DNA from: CAVVPY01 sp963750295
GTDB lineage: Bacteria > Actinomycetota > Actinomycetes > Mycobacteriales > Jatrophihabitantaceae
Length of the DNA stretch: 64,000 bases
Direction: 5' to 3'
NCBI GenBank assembly: GCA_963750295.1
Contig: CAVVPY010000001.1
Location: 2,542,001 to 2,606,000, forward strand
A program made the translations under genes and the position numbers. A model generated the notes under the pieces. That model worked only from the letters and a program-made list of their open reading frames with translations. It was not told the DNA's origin and searched no databases. Positions 1-7,572 of this stretch are shown piece by piece (positions within the stretch are counted from its first letter, which is position 1; the number at the start of each line of letters is the position of its first letter).

Positions 1-2268
1 ATCCAGGCTGGCGAACGGGCTCACCGGCATCAGTCCTTGCTCCACATAGGCGGTCAACAACTGCGCCTCCACATCGTCGCGCGAGAAGCCGTACGTCAAC
101 TGGGTCAGGTCGTTGGTGCCGAACGACAGGAACTGGGCAAGGTGGGCCAACTGGTCCGCGATCAACGCCGCGCGCGGCGTCTCGATCATCGTCCCGACCA
201 GATACGGCACCGTCACGCCGGTACGGGCTTCGACGTCGGCGGCTGCCGCGTGGATGCTTTCGATCGCCGCCGCGAGCTCCCCGGCCAGCGCGACCAGCGG
301 CACCATCACTTCCAGCTGCGGGCGTACGCCGGTCGCCGCGAGGTCGACCCACGCGCTGAACAGCGCCTTCGCCTGGGCCGGGTACAGCTCGGTACGCATC
401 AGCGCCAGCCGCACTCCGCGCAGGCCGAGCATCGGATTGACCTCGTGCGTCGAGTCGCCGAGGAACTCGTGCAACGGGGCGTCGAGCAAGCGAACCGTCA
501 CCGGCCGGTTCCCCATGACGCTCAGCAGGTCGAGGAAGTCTTCCTTCTGCGCCGCGGCCAACTCGGTCAGCGCGGCCGCCTCCTCGTCCGGATCCCGGGC
601 CAGGAGATAGCGGCGCACCAGGGGTAACCGCTCGCCGAGGAACTGGTGCTCCGTACGGCACAGGCCGACCCCCTCGGCGCCGTACTGCAATGCGACCGCG
701 GCGTCGCGGCCGTTGTCGGCGTTGGCCCGGATGCCGAGGCGTCGTAGGCCGTCCGCCCGACGCAGCAACGACTCGAGATCGTCGCCGGGACGCGGAGGGA
801 CGAGGTGGACGGTGCCGGTGTACACGGATCCGCTGCTGCCGTCGACGGAGATCACGTCGCCTTCGGCCAGGGTGTGCCCGCCGGCAGCTATCGACCGCGC
901 CTCCCGGTCGATGCTCAGGGCAGTGGCTCCGCACACGGCTGGCCGACCGAGGCCGCGTGCAACCACCGCTGCGTGGGCGGCAAGGCCACCGCGCGCGGTG
1001 ACTATCGCCCTGGCGGCGAGCATGCCGGGCAGGTCCCCGGGCGAGGTCTCCTCCGTCACGAGGACGACGGCGTCACCGGCCTCGCTCCACTCGACCGCGC
1101 GGTCACTGCTCAGCGCGATGCGCCCCACCGCAGCGCCGGCCGCAGCCGGCAGGCCGCGGGTGAACTCGGATTCCTGACCCGTGAGCCGCAACTGCGGGTG
1201 CAGCAACGCCTCGAGGTCGCTCGCCTCGATCGACCCGACGGCCGCAGCGTCGTCGAGGACGCCTGCGTCGGCGAGATCGACGGCGAGCCGGACGGCCGTC
1301 CGCGGGGCGGGTCGGTCGACCTTGCGTGCGGCCAGCAGCGACAGCTCACGGTCGCGAATCTCGAACTCGACCCAGGCCGCGCCGCGCATGTGCAGCTCGA
1401 GGGTGCGCAAGGCCGACGACAGCAGGCCCCGGCCGCCGGGCATCTGGTCCAGCGCCTCGCCCGGACGGTCGTCGACGCGGCCGCGACGCACGCCGCGGTA
1501 GAACGTCCCGGTGGGCGCGAACTCACCGGTCGCCGGATCACGGCTCTCGGCGATTCCATATCCAGACGCCGCCGGCGGCCCGACCCGGACGGCCTGGACG
1601 TGCAACGCCAGCGGCAGGTCCTCGGGCAGGTTCTGCCCGCGACGCAACCGGCGCGCCCGTGGCGACGCCCAGCGCCGCAGCATCGCCGTTGCGGCGCGGG
1701 CCAGTTGTTCGGCCGGATCGTCAGGGAACGGCGCTCCCGCCTCAGCGCTCAGCGCCAGGTACGCCGCTACCCGCTCGGCCGGCGTCGTGGCGGTGAACTC
1801 CGCATCCGCGAACTCGTCCGTCGGTATGCCACACGAGTGCTCACCGATGTACCGGATCACGCCGGCGAAGACATCGTGGATCGCGTCGTCACTGCCCACG
1901 ACGCGATCCAGCGCAACCGCCGATGCCGGCGTGATCCCGAGTCCTGGTACGTCGGTGGGTACGCCGCCCGCACCGCTGACCGGAGAGCTCGCCAGCAACC
2001 GGATCAGCACCGGGTGCGACTCGTCGGCGATGCTCCTGCCGGTGAGCTGCTCTAGCAGGTCGACCGCGGCGCGAGCCGGGCCGACCTGCGTCAGGGACGT
2101 GGCCCGCGACGCCGGCACCGTGAGGCCGGGGACGACGGGCAGGCCGAGGACGACAAGCCGATCGAGTTCAACGCCATGACTGCCCAGCTCCGCCTCGTCC
2201 AGGCCCCGGGCGCGACCCTGCCCGTACGGGACGAACGCCGCCGATACCGACTCGGTGTCGCTGCTCAT
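1..2268 (-). CDS. ppdK: Pyruvate, phosphate dikinase-like protein, C-terminus cut by window edge
   Basis: The first 756 residues lie in the window and the gene runs off the left edge. The central swivel domain carries the phosphohistidine motif TARGGLAAHAAVVARG with His at about residue 432, close to its place in known PPDKs. It is followed by a PEP/pyruvate TIM barrel with GLCRTEHQF, RLLDAPLHEFL, NPMLGLRG and SFGTNDLTQ. PPDKs interconvert pyruvate, ATP and Pi with PEP, AMP and PPi. The N-terminal ATP-grasp half is unusually diverged: the glycine/lysine-rich nucleotide loop near residue 20 is not recognisable, and the usual LQTRNGKR reads LAARKVDR. ATP use is therefore uncertain, while PEP binding looks intact. 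The ATG at 2268 is preceded by GAGGAG. The downstream catalytic Cys region is outside the window. Confidence 0.85.
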   Translation of the reverse strand, partial: MSSDTESVSAAFVPYGQGRARGLDEAELGSHGVELDRLVVLGLPVVPGLTVPASRATSLTQVGPARAAVDLLEQLTGRSIADESHPVLIRLLASSPVSGAGGVPTDVPGLGITPASAVALDRVVGSDDAIHDVFAGVIRYIGEHSCGIPTDEFADAEFTATTPAERVAAYLALSAEAGAPFPDDPAEQLARAATAMLRRWASPRARRLRRGQNLPEDLPLALHVQAVRVGPPAASGYGIAESRDPATGEFAPTGTFYRGVRRGRVDDRPGEALDQMPGGRGLLSSALRTLELHMRGAAWVEFEIRDRELSLLAARKVDRPAPRTAVRLAVDLADAGVLDDAAAVGSIEASDLEALLHPQLRLTGQESEFTRGLPAAAGAAVGRIALSSDRAVEWSEAGDAVVLVTEETSPGDLPGMLAARAIVTARGGLAAHAAVVARGLGRPAVCGATALSIDREARSIAAGGHTLAEGDVISVDGSSGSVYTGTVHLVPPRPGDDLESLLRRADGLRRLGIRANADNGRDAAVALQYGAEGVGLCRTEHQFLGERLPLVRRYLLARDPDEEAAALTELAAAQKEDFLDLLSVMGNRPVTVRLLDAPLHEFLGDSTHEVNPMLGLRGVRLALMRTELYPAQAKALFSAWVDLAATGVRPQLEVMVPLVALAGELAAAIESIHAAAADVEARTGVTVPYLVGTMIETPRAALIADQLAHLAQFLSFGTNDLTQLTYGFSRDDVEAQLLTAYVEQGLMPVSPFASLD

Positions 2269-2302
2269 GATCTCCTCGTCGTTCCGGTTCGGGTAGCCGC
2301 CA

Positions 2303-3841
2303 TCAGCCGGCGATGGTCCGCTCGTCGCTCCAGTACGGGGCGCGCATCGCCTTCTTGTCGAGCTTGCCCATCGCGTTGCGCAGCAGGTCGGCGCGAAACT
2401 CGTACTCGCGTGGGACCTTGTAGGGCGCGAGCCGCTCTCGGCAGAACGCCTCGAGTTCGTTCGGGTCAGGCACAGCACCGACGGGGACGATCAGCGCGCG
2501 CAGCGCTTCCCCGAGATCCGGGTGCGGGACACCGATGACGGCCACCTGCGCCACAGCGGGGTGCTGGGCGAGGACCTTCTCGCTCTCAGCCGGGTACAGG
2601 TTCACCCCACCCGACACGACCATGTCGGCAATCCGGTCGGTGATGTAGACGTAGCCGTCGGGATCGACATAGCCGACGTCCCCCAGCGTGAACACTCCCG
2701 GCGCCAGGTAGGCCTTGGCCGTCTTCTCGGGGTCGGCGTGGTACTGCGGGCCGCGGCCCTCCGGCGCCCGAAAACCGAGCACGCCGACCTCTCCGGTCGG
2801 CACGGGCTGGTTGTCTTCGTCGAGGACCACGACCTCGAACGGCGGCCGCGGCCGGCCGACCGACCCGCGGTGCGCAAGCCACTCGGTCGAGTCGATCCGG
2901 CACAGCGTGCCGGTCTCGCTGCCGCCGTAGGACTCGACGAAGATCGGCCCGAACCACTCGATCATGGCCAGTTTGGTGTCCGTGGGGCACGCGGATCCGG
3001 TCTGGCTGATCATCGTCAGGCTCGACACGTCGTAGCGGGCACGGATCGCGTCATCGAGGGCGAGCAGTCGCTGCAGGTGTGTCGGGACCATCACCGATGA
3101 CGTCACGCGATGCGTCTCGATCAGCCGCAGGATCGCTTCCGCGTCGAACTTCCCGACGATGACGACGGGCTGGCCGCCGAGCAGGTGACGCACCGAGGTG
3201 AGCGGGGCGTTGTGCTGCAACGGTCCGACGACGAGGTGCGGGCCGGGCGGGAACGCCGATTCGGCAGTGATTGCCGCGACGTAGTCGTCAGCGGTCGCGG
3301 GCAGCGTCGTCGTCCAGCGCACCTCTGCCCCACGCGCCCGACCGGTCGTGCCCGACGTGTAGACGAGCACCGGCCGCGGGGGACGACGACCCGCGTCGGC
3401 CGGCGCGGACGCTGCCGCCGCGAGCCACTCGGTCCAGGACCGCTCGCCCACGCCGGGATCGCCGCCGTGCACGATCACCTCCGGCACGGCCGTGATGGTT
3501 GCCGCCTCGCGTACTGCAGAAAGGTTGCCGGTGCCGGTGATCGCGCAGACGACGCCGGAGTCTGCGTACTGGTCGGCGAGTTCGTTGGCGCGCAACTGCC
3601 GCGAGGTGGCCACCGTCCCCACACCGACCGTCAGGCCGGCGGCATGTGCAACGAGGGTCGGGATCGCGTTGTCGCCGAGGACGGACACCCGGTGCGCCGG
3701 GTCGGGGGCCACCGCCAGCATCGCACCAGCGGCCCGGGCGAGGTCCGCGCTCAGCTCGGACCAGGTCCGCGATGTCGAGTCGTCGACGAGGGCGACGTCG
3801 TCGGGTGTGGCGTCGGCCCGGGCGCGAATTGCAGCCGTCAC
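2303..3841 (-). CDS. AMP-dependent acyl/aryl-CoA ligase
   Basis: A 512-aa member of the ANL superfamily that would activate a carboxylic acid with ATP and load it on CoA in the cytoplasm. Visible motifs are the P-loop YTSGTTGRARG (about residues 161-171), ESYGGSETG (about 303-311), the hinge/adenylate motif YITDRIADMVVSGG (about 399-412) and the C-terminal catalytic Lys in GKLDKK (about 499). The length is normal for the family. The start is GTG at 3841 behind AAGGAG. It lies 34 bp upstream of the PPDK-like gene in the same direction and diverges from the SnoaL-like gene at 3925. The substrate cannot be read; the surroundings suggest a ring- or side-chain-derived acid. Confidence 0.9.
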   Translation of the reverse strand: MTAAIRARADATPDDVALVDDSTSRTWSELSADLARAAGAMLAVAPDPAHRVSVLGDNAIPTLVAHAAGLTVGVGTVATSRQLRANELADQYADSGVVCAITGTGNLSAVREAATITAVPEVIVHGGDPGVGERSWTEWLAAAASAPADAGRRPPRPVLVYTSGTTGRARGAEVRWTTTLPATADDYVAAITAESAFPPGPHLVVGPLQHNAPLTSVRHLLGGQPVVIVGKFDAEAILRLIETHRVTSSVMVPTHLQRLLALDDAIRARYDVSSLTMISQTGSACPTDTKLAMIEWFGPIFVESYGGSETGTLCRIDSTEWLAHRGSVGRPRPPFEVVVLDEDNQPVPTGEVGVLGFRAPEGRGPQYHADPEKTAKAYLAPGVFTLGDVGYVDPDGYVYITDRIADMVVSGGVNLYPAESEKVLAQHPAVAQVAVIGVPHPDLGEALRALIVPVGAVPDPNELEAFCRERLAPYKVPREYEFRADLLRNAMGKLDKKAMRAPYWSDERTIAG

Positions 3842-3889
3842 GACACTCCTTCGAGCAAGCGGTCCGGACCCTGCGTATCGTCCTCACAA

Positions 3890-3912
3890 CTGTTCTTCAC
3901 GTCAAGAAACAG
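3890..3912. promoter_or_regulatory. Imperfect inverted repeat in divergent promoter region
   Basis: In the 83-bp gap between the divergent ligase and SnoaL-like genes, CTGTTCTT (3890-3897) is mirrored by AAGAAACAG (3904-3912) with one extra base in the right arm. Its central position would suit an operator serving both promoters. No regulator can be assigned. Confidence 0.25.
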
Positions 3913-3924
3913 GGACGGAGACAC

Positions 3925-4362
3925 ATGGACGCAGACGCGATTGTGATGATCAACCAGGTGCTCGCTCAATACGGCCACCTCGTCGACGCGAAGGAGTGGG
4001 ACCGCTTCGATGAGCTGTTCGTCGCAGATGCCGAGCTGGACTATCGGCTGGTGAACGTCCCGGAAATCCTGCACGGTCTGGACGCCATCAAGGACTTCTT
4101 CCGGTCGGTCAACCACCCGTCCGCCCACTACTGCACCAATGTTTACGTCGAGGACGACGCCGGTACGACTCGAGTGAAGAGCAAGTTCCTCGCGCCGTAC
4201 ACCCGGGAGCGGCACCAGCCGCGGCGGTGGTACGGCGGCGACTACGACGATGTCGTGGTCGAGACGGCGGCCGGGTGGCGCATCCGGAGCCGTACCTGCT
4301 CGGCTCGGTGGCAGTTCACACCCGAGGCCGCCGACGTCCCCGAGAACCGTCGCTCCTGGTGA
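3925..4362 (+). CDS. SnoaL/NTF2-like protein
   Basis: A 145-aa protein with the layout of the SnoaL-like/NTF2 fold: an N-terminal helix pair (INQVLAQYGHLVDAKEWD), a DELFVADAELDY segment typical of ring-hydroxylating-dioxygenase beta-subunit relatives and SnoaL-like isomerases, then a curved sheet ending in GGDYDDVVVETAAGWRI. Such small cone-shaped proteins act as isomerases, dehydratases or hydratases, or as structural beta-like subunits. The ATG at 3925 follows GGACGGAG. Five proteins of this type occur in the window, usually next to an SDR or an oxygenase. Function beyond the fold is not resolved. Confidence 0.75.
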   Translation: MDADAIVMINQVLAQYGHLVDAKEWDRFDELFVADAELDYRLVNVPEILHGLDAIKDFFRSVNHPSAHYCTNVYVEDDAGTTRVKSKFLAPYTRERHQPRRWYGGDYDDVVVETAAGWRIRSRTCSARWQFTPEAADVPENRRSW

Positions 4363-4427
4363 GGGCAGTCCGCTAGTGTTTCTACAGACCGCCTCTAGTG
4401 GCTGGAGCTCCCGAGGGGACCGACCGC

Positions 4428-5534
4428 ATGCTCCTGGGCATCGACGAGTATCCATTCCATCAGAGCGCCCGGCCCTTCTCCTGGGTCGGTACCAGTGACA
4501 CGCAATGGAACGACGGGCACTACGTCTGCCTGAGCGATTGGGCGGGCCAGGTCAGTCTGGCCTCGAACGTGCGGCTGTACGCCAACAACGATGTGTTGGA
4601 CGGCTTCATCTGCCTGCGCCACGACGGCCGCCAGTACAACATCCGGCTCTCGCGCCGCCTCCGCCCCGACCTGGAGCATCTCGGCGTCGGGCCGCTGCGT
4701 CTCGAGATCATCGAACCGATGAAGGTGGTTCGCTTGGTCCTCGAGCCCAACGACATCGGCATCGAACTGGATGTCATCTGCCGAACAACGACGCTGCCCT
4801 ACCTCGACCCCGTGGAGACGACGCGGGCCGACGGGCTGCTGATGAGCGAGCGCTCCACCTACGAGGTGACGGGTCGGTGTGAGGGCTGGGTGAGCGTTCT
4901 CGGAAACAGATTCGAATTGGATCCGGCCCGGGACTGCTTCTTCCGCAATCACTCGTGGGGGGTGCACGCCGGGCGGGGCGGCCCGCGGACCTACAGCGCG
5001 CCGCGCCCACGGCATCGCGTACCCGGCGTGAGGCAGTGGGTCCTGTTCAATCTTCCTGATCACGGCGGGTTCTTCTTCGAGGACCCGAGCGGCCGCAAGG
5101 CGTCGGGCAAGGGCGCGATCCTGTATCCCGATAGAAGCGTCCCGGTGACGTCTGTCGAACATGAGTTGTCGTTGTACGAGGGCGGCCGGCGCTTGCGCGG
5201 GGGCTGGTTCCGGCTCACCGACGCCGACGCGATCGTGCGCACGTATCAGATCGAGGACCTCGGCTGGGTGTACTGCCAAGGTGGCGGGTACTTCGGCGGG
5301 TTCGATGACCGGTTGGGGCAGGGCGTGTACCGCGGCGACTTCCATCAGGAGGGCGAGGTGTGGGACGTCCGCGATCCCACCCGGATCGTCGATGCAGTTG
5401 GGCGATCGTTCGAGTTCGACCACGCCTGGGCCGAGAACTTCACCCGGCTCACCTGCGGCGCGGACGAGGGCCTCGCGCACTACGAGTACGTCCTCATCGA
5501 TCCGCCCGACACGCGGCCGGCCAGCGGCGCCTAG
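4428..5534 (+). CDS. AttH/CrtC-like beta-barrel protein of unknown function
   Basis: A 368-aa protein, probably starting at ATG 4428 with GAGGGG upstream; an in-frame GTG at 4398 has no ribosome-binding site. It is rich in beta-strand stretches with Trp/Tyr/Gly (WNDGHYVCLSDWAG, RNHSWGVHAGRGGPR, GWVYCQGGGYFGGFDD). This composition resembles the double lipocalin-like fold of AttH/CrtC-type proteins (hydroxyneurosporene synthase relatives) and the unassigned proteins often found near actinobacterial lipid and steroid genes. There is no signal peptide and no recognised catalytic motif. It sits 65 bp after the SnoaL-like gene and 2 bp before an SDR, so these three genes probably form an operon. 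The family assignment is tentative. Confidence 0.55.
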   Translation: MLLGIDEYPFHQSARPFSWVGTSDTQWNDGHYVCLSDWAGQVSLASNVRLYANNDVLDGFICLRHDGRQYNIRLSRRLRPDLEHLGVGPLRLEIIEPMKVVRLVLEPNDIGIELDVICRTTTLPYLDPVETTRADGLLMSERSTYEVTGRCEGWVSVLGNRFELDPARDCFFRNHSWGVHAGRGGPRTYSAPRPRHRVPGVRQWVLFNLPDHGGFFFEDPSGRKASGKGAILYPDRSVPVTSVEHELSLYEGGRRLRGGWFRLTDADAIVRTYQIEDLGWVYCQGGGYFGGFDDRLGQGVYRGDFHQEGEVWDVRDPTRIVDAVGRSFEFDHAWAENFTRLTCGADEGLAHYEYVLIDPPDTRPASGA

Positions 5535-5536
5535 TC

Positions 5537-6301
5537 ATGGATCTGGCCGGACGCAGTGTGCTCATCACCGGTGCGAACCGCGGCGTCGGCGCCGAGTTCG
5601 TCGAGGCGGCTCTGCGCCGCGGGGCCGCTACGGTGTTCGCGGGCGCACGGGGCTCGGCGCTGCCGGCGTGGTCCGACCCGGCGCGGGTGATCCCGGTCCG
5701 GCTGGACGTGACGCACGCCGGCGATGTTGCCGCGGTCGCGAGCGAGCACCCGGACATCGACCTGATCGTCTGCAACGCCGGGGTCACCAGCCAGCATCCG
5801 GTGCTGGATGGCGCGGACGACGCTGCGGTGCGCGAGGTTCTCGAGGTGAACTTCTTCGGGCCGCTGCGGCTCGTGCGCGCATTCGGAGCGAGCCTGCGTC
5901 GGCCCGGCAGCGGCGTCGTCTTCGTCCTGTCGGTGTCCGCCGTTGCGTTATCGCGCAGCGCGCCGATCTACAGCGCCAGCAAGGCCGCGTGCCTGATGAT
6001 CGGCCTCGGACTGCGCGAGGAACTGCGCGAACACGGCGCAACGGTGACCATGGTGCTTCCCGGATTCATCGACACCGACATGGGGGCCGCGTTCACCTCG
6101 CCGAAAGCCAGCCCGACGCAGATCGCGGACCGCTCGCTCGACGGCTGGCTGGCCGGCCGGCCGACGGTGTGGCCGGACCGGTTCGCCGAACTGGTCCGCG
6201 ACGCGATCGGCGACGCGCAGCAGGACTTGCTGGACGAGCCGCGCGCGTTCATGTCCGCGCTGCATGACGCGTTTCTGAGCGACCCGGCCGCCGGCCGGTG
6301 A
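5537..6301 (+). CDS. Short-chain dehydrogenase/reductase
   Basis: A 254-aa classical SDR. The NAD(P) loop is TGANRGVG near the N-terminus, the structural motif is CNAG, and the active site is YSASK with the upstream Ser in SVSAVALS. The start is ATG at 5537, 2 bp after the stop of the AttH-like gene, implying translational coupling. The protein ends in an unusual tail (PRAFMSALHDAFLSDPA) instead of the common VDGG ending. It would oxidise an alcohol or reduce a ketone; the substrate is unknown. Confidence 0.85.
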   Translation: MDLAGRSVLITGANRGVGAEFVEAALRRGAATVFAGARGSALPAWSDPARVIPVRLDVTHAGDVAAVASEHPDIDLIVCNAGVTSQHPVLDGADDAAVREVLEVNFFGPLRLVRAFGASLRRPGSGVVFVLSVSAVALSRSAPIYSASKAACLMIGLGLREELREHGATVTMVLPGFIDTDMGAAFTSPKASPTQIADRSLDGWLAGRPTVWPDRFAELVRDAIGDAQQDLLDEPRAFMSALHDAFLSDPAAGR

Positions 6302-6308
6302 GCCCCGT

Positions 6309-6641
6309 TCAGGCCGGCTTTCCTACGCTGGCGGACTCGAACACCTCACCGTGCGCGATGAAGTAGCGGTGTAGCGACCGGCCCACGCGCTCGTACGGCG
6401 CGATCGCCGACCGGAACTGCGCGATGTGCGGGGTCGTGAAGTGTTCGGCGAGATCGTTCTCAGAGACCCAGCGCTCGAACACCACGATGCGGCCGTCCTC
6501 GTGCGGGTCAGCGCAGACGGTGTAGTCGAGGCAGCCCGGTTCTTCCCTGCTGTGGACCGCGCAGGTCGCGAAGTGCTCGAGGACCTTGTCGCGGTTCGCA
6601 CCGTAATCCAGCCATCCTGCGATGATGAATTCCTCGGCCAT
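6309..6641 (-). CDS. Antibiotic biosynthesis monooxygenase (ABM) family protein
   Basis: A 110-aa ferredoxin-like alpha/beta protein with the ABM pattern: an initial strand (FIIAGWLDYGANRDKVLEHF), REEPGCLDYTV, IVVFERWVSENDLAEHF, then HIAQFRSAI. Relatives are cofactor-independent quinol monooxygenases (YgiN type) or small heme/flavin helpers. ATG 6641 is chosen because GGGAG sits 5 bp upstream; an in-frame GTG at 6653 lies over that site. It converges on the SDR at 5537 with a 7-bp gap, and lies downstream of the MBL-fold gene on the same strand. Confidence 0.8.
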   Translation of the reverse strand: MAEEFIIAGWLDYGANRDKVLEHFATCAVHSREEPGCLDYTVCADPHEDGRIVVFERWVSENDLAEHFTTPHIAQFRSAIAPYERVGRSLHRYFIAHGEVFESASVGKPA

Positions 6642-6706
6642 GACGTCTCCCACCGGTTACTTGTGCAGCTCTATAGTTACCGGTCGGGTGCGGGAAGACA
6701 AGCGCC

Positions 6707-7465
6707 TCAGCACGTCGGCGACCAGCGTGCCCAGTCGTCCGGGTCGTGGCTGACCCAGATCGCCGCGCCGAGTTCGTCGCCCATGGCCGCGATCCGCCGG
6801 ATCGACGCACGTGCTGCGGTCTGGTCGTGGTCGTGCGGGAATGGTGACGCATCGTCGAGCGCACAGCGCGAGTGCATGGCATCCCCGGCGAGCAGGTACC
6901 GGCCGCCCGGCACGCGGACCAGCATGCTGAGATGACCGGGCGTGTGCCCTGGTGTCCACAGCACGACGACCGAACCGTCCCCGAACAGGTCGGTGTCGGC
7001 GGCCAGTTCCCTGGTGGCGCCACGGGCAACCCGCTCGACGTCCTCAGCACGGTAGTAGTCCGCACCGCTTCGGGCATATGCGAGCTCGCCTGCGCCCAGC
7101 AGCACCCTGGCGGCGGGGAACAAGTGCGCCCCGCCCGCATGATCGAAGTGCAAGTGTGAGAGCACGACGTGGGACACCTCGCTCGGCTGATAGCCGGCCA
7201 CCCGGAGCTGATGGTCGACGCGCTGGTCAGGCGTGAAGCGCAGTTGCAGGCGCTCGGCTCGCCCGCCGTAGGCCGCACCGGCGTCGGTTGCCGCCTCCGG
7301 CGCGAGGCCCGCGTCGAACATGACAAGCCCGTCGCGGTGCTCGATCACAAACGCAGGCGCCGGGATGCGGACCGTGCGGTCATCGCTGGAGCCGACCACC
7401 AACGCCGTGCGGGGCACCACCATCGTCGGCGGATCGAGCGGCACCAAACGCACGGCCTCGGACAT
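6707..7465 (-). CDS. MBL-fold metallo-hydrolase (lactonase-like)
   Basis: A 252-aa metallo-beta-lactamase-fold hydrolase. The metal site SHLHFDHAGG is complete (HxHxDH), with the later ligand His in WTPGHTPGHLS and Asp in LAGDAMHS, and a final His in SHDPDDW. The arrangement is that of the N-acyl-homoserine lactonase/GLX2-like branch, which binds two metals and opens lactones or thioesters. The start is ATG at 7465, giving MSEAVRLVPL. In a catabolic setting a lactone formed by ring oxidation is a plausible substrate (inference). It diverges from the PEP-utilising gene at 7573. Confidence 0.85.
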   Translation of the reverse strand: MSEAVRLVPLDPPTMVVPRTALVVGSSDDRTVRIPAPAFVIEHRDGLVMFDAGLAPEAATDAGAAYGGRAERLQLRFTPDQRVDHQLRVAGYQPSEVSHVVLSHLHFDHAGGAHLFPAARVLLGAGELAYARSGADYYRAEDVERVARGATRELAADTDLFGDGSVVVLWTPGHTPGHLSMLVRVPGGRYLLAGDAMHSRCALDDASPFPHDHDQTAARASIRRIAAMGDELGAAIWVSHDPDDWARWSPTC

Positions 7466-7572
7466 ACAGCACCCCGGATTCAGTAACGGCTGTTGCGCGA
7501 ACGGCGCCCTCTGGCGCAGAGTTACCCGAACCAGTACCCAGATCGAGCGCATCGGTGCGCCGCGGAGGAATC

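Noticed and set aside
3925..4362. Aromatic-ring dioxygenase beta subunit
   Set aside because: The fold matches, but no alpha subunit is adjacent, so the broader SnoaL/NTF2-like call is safer.
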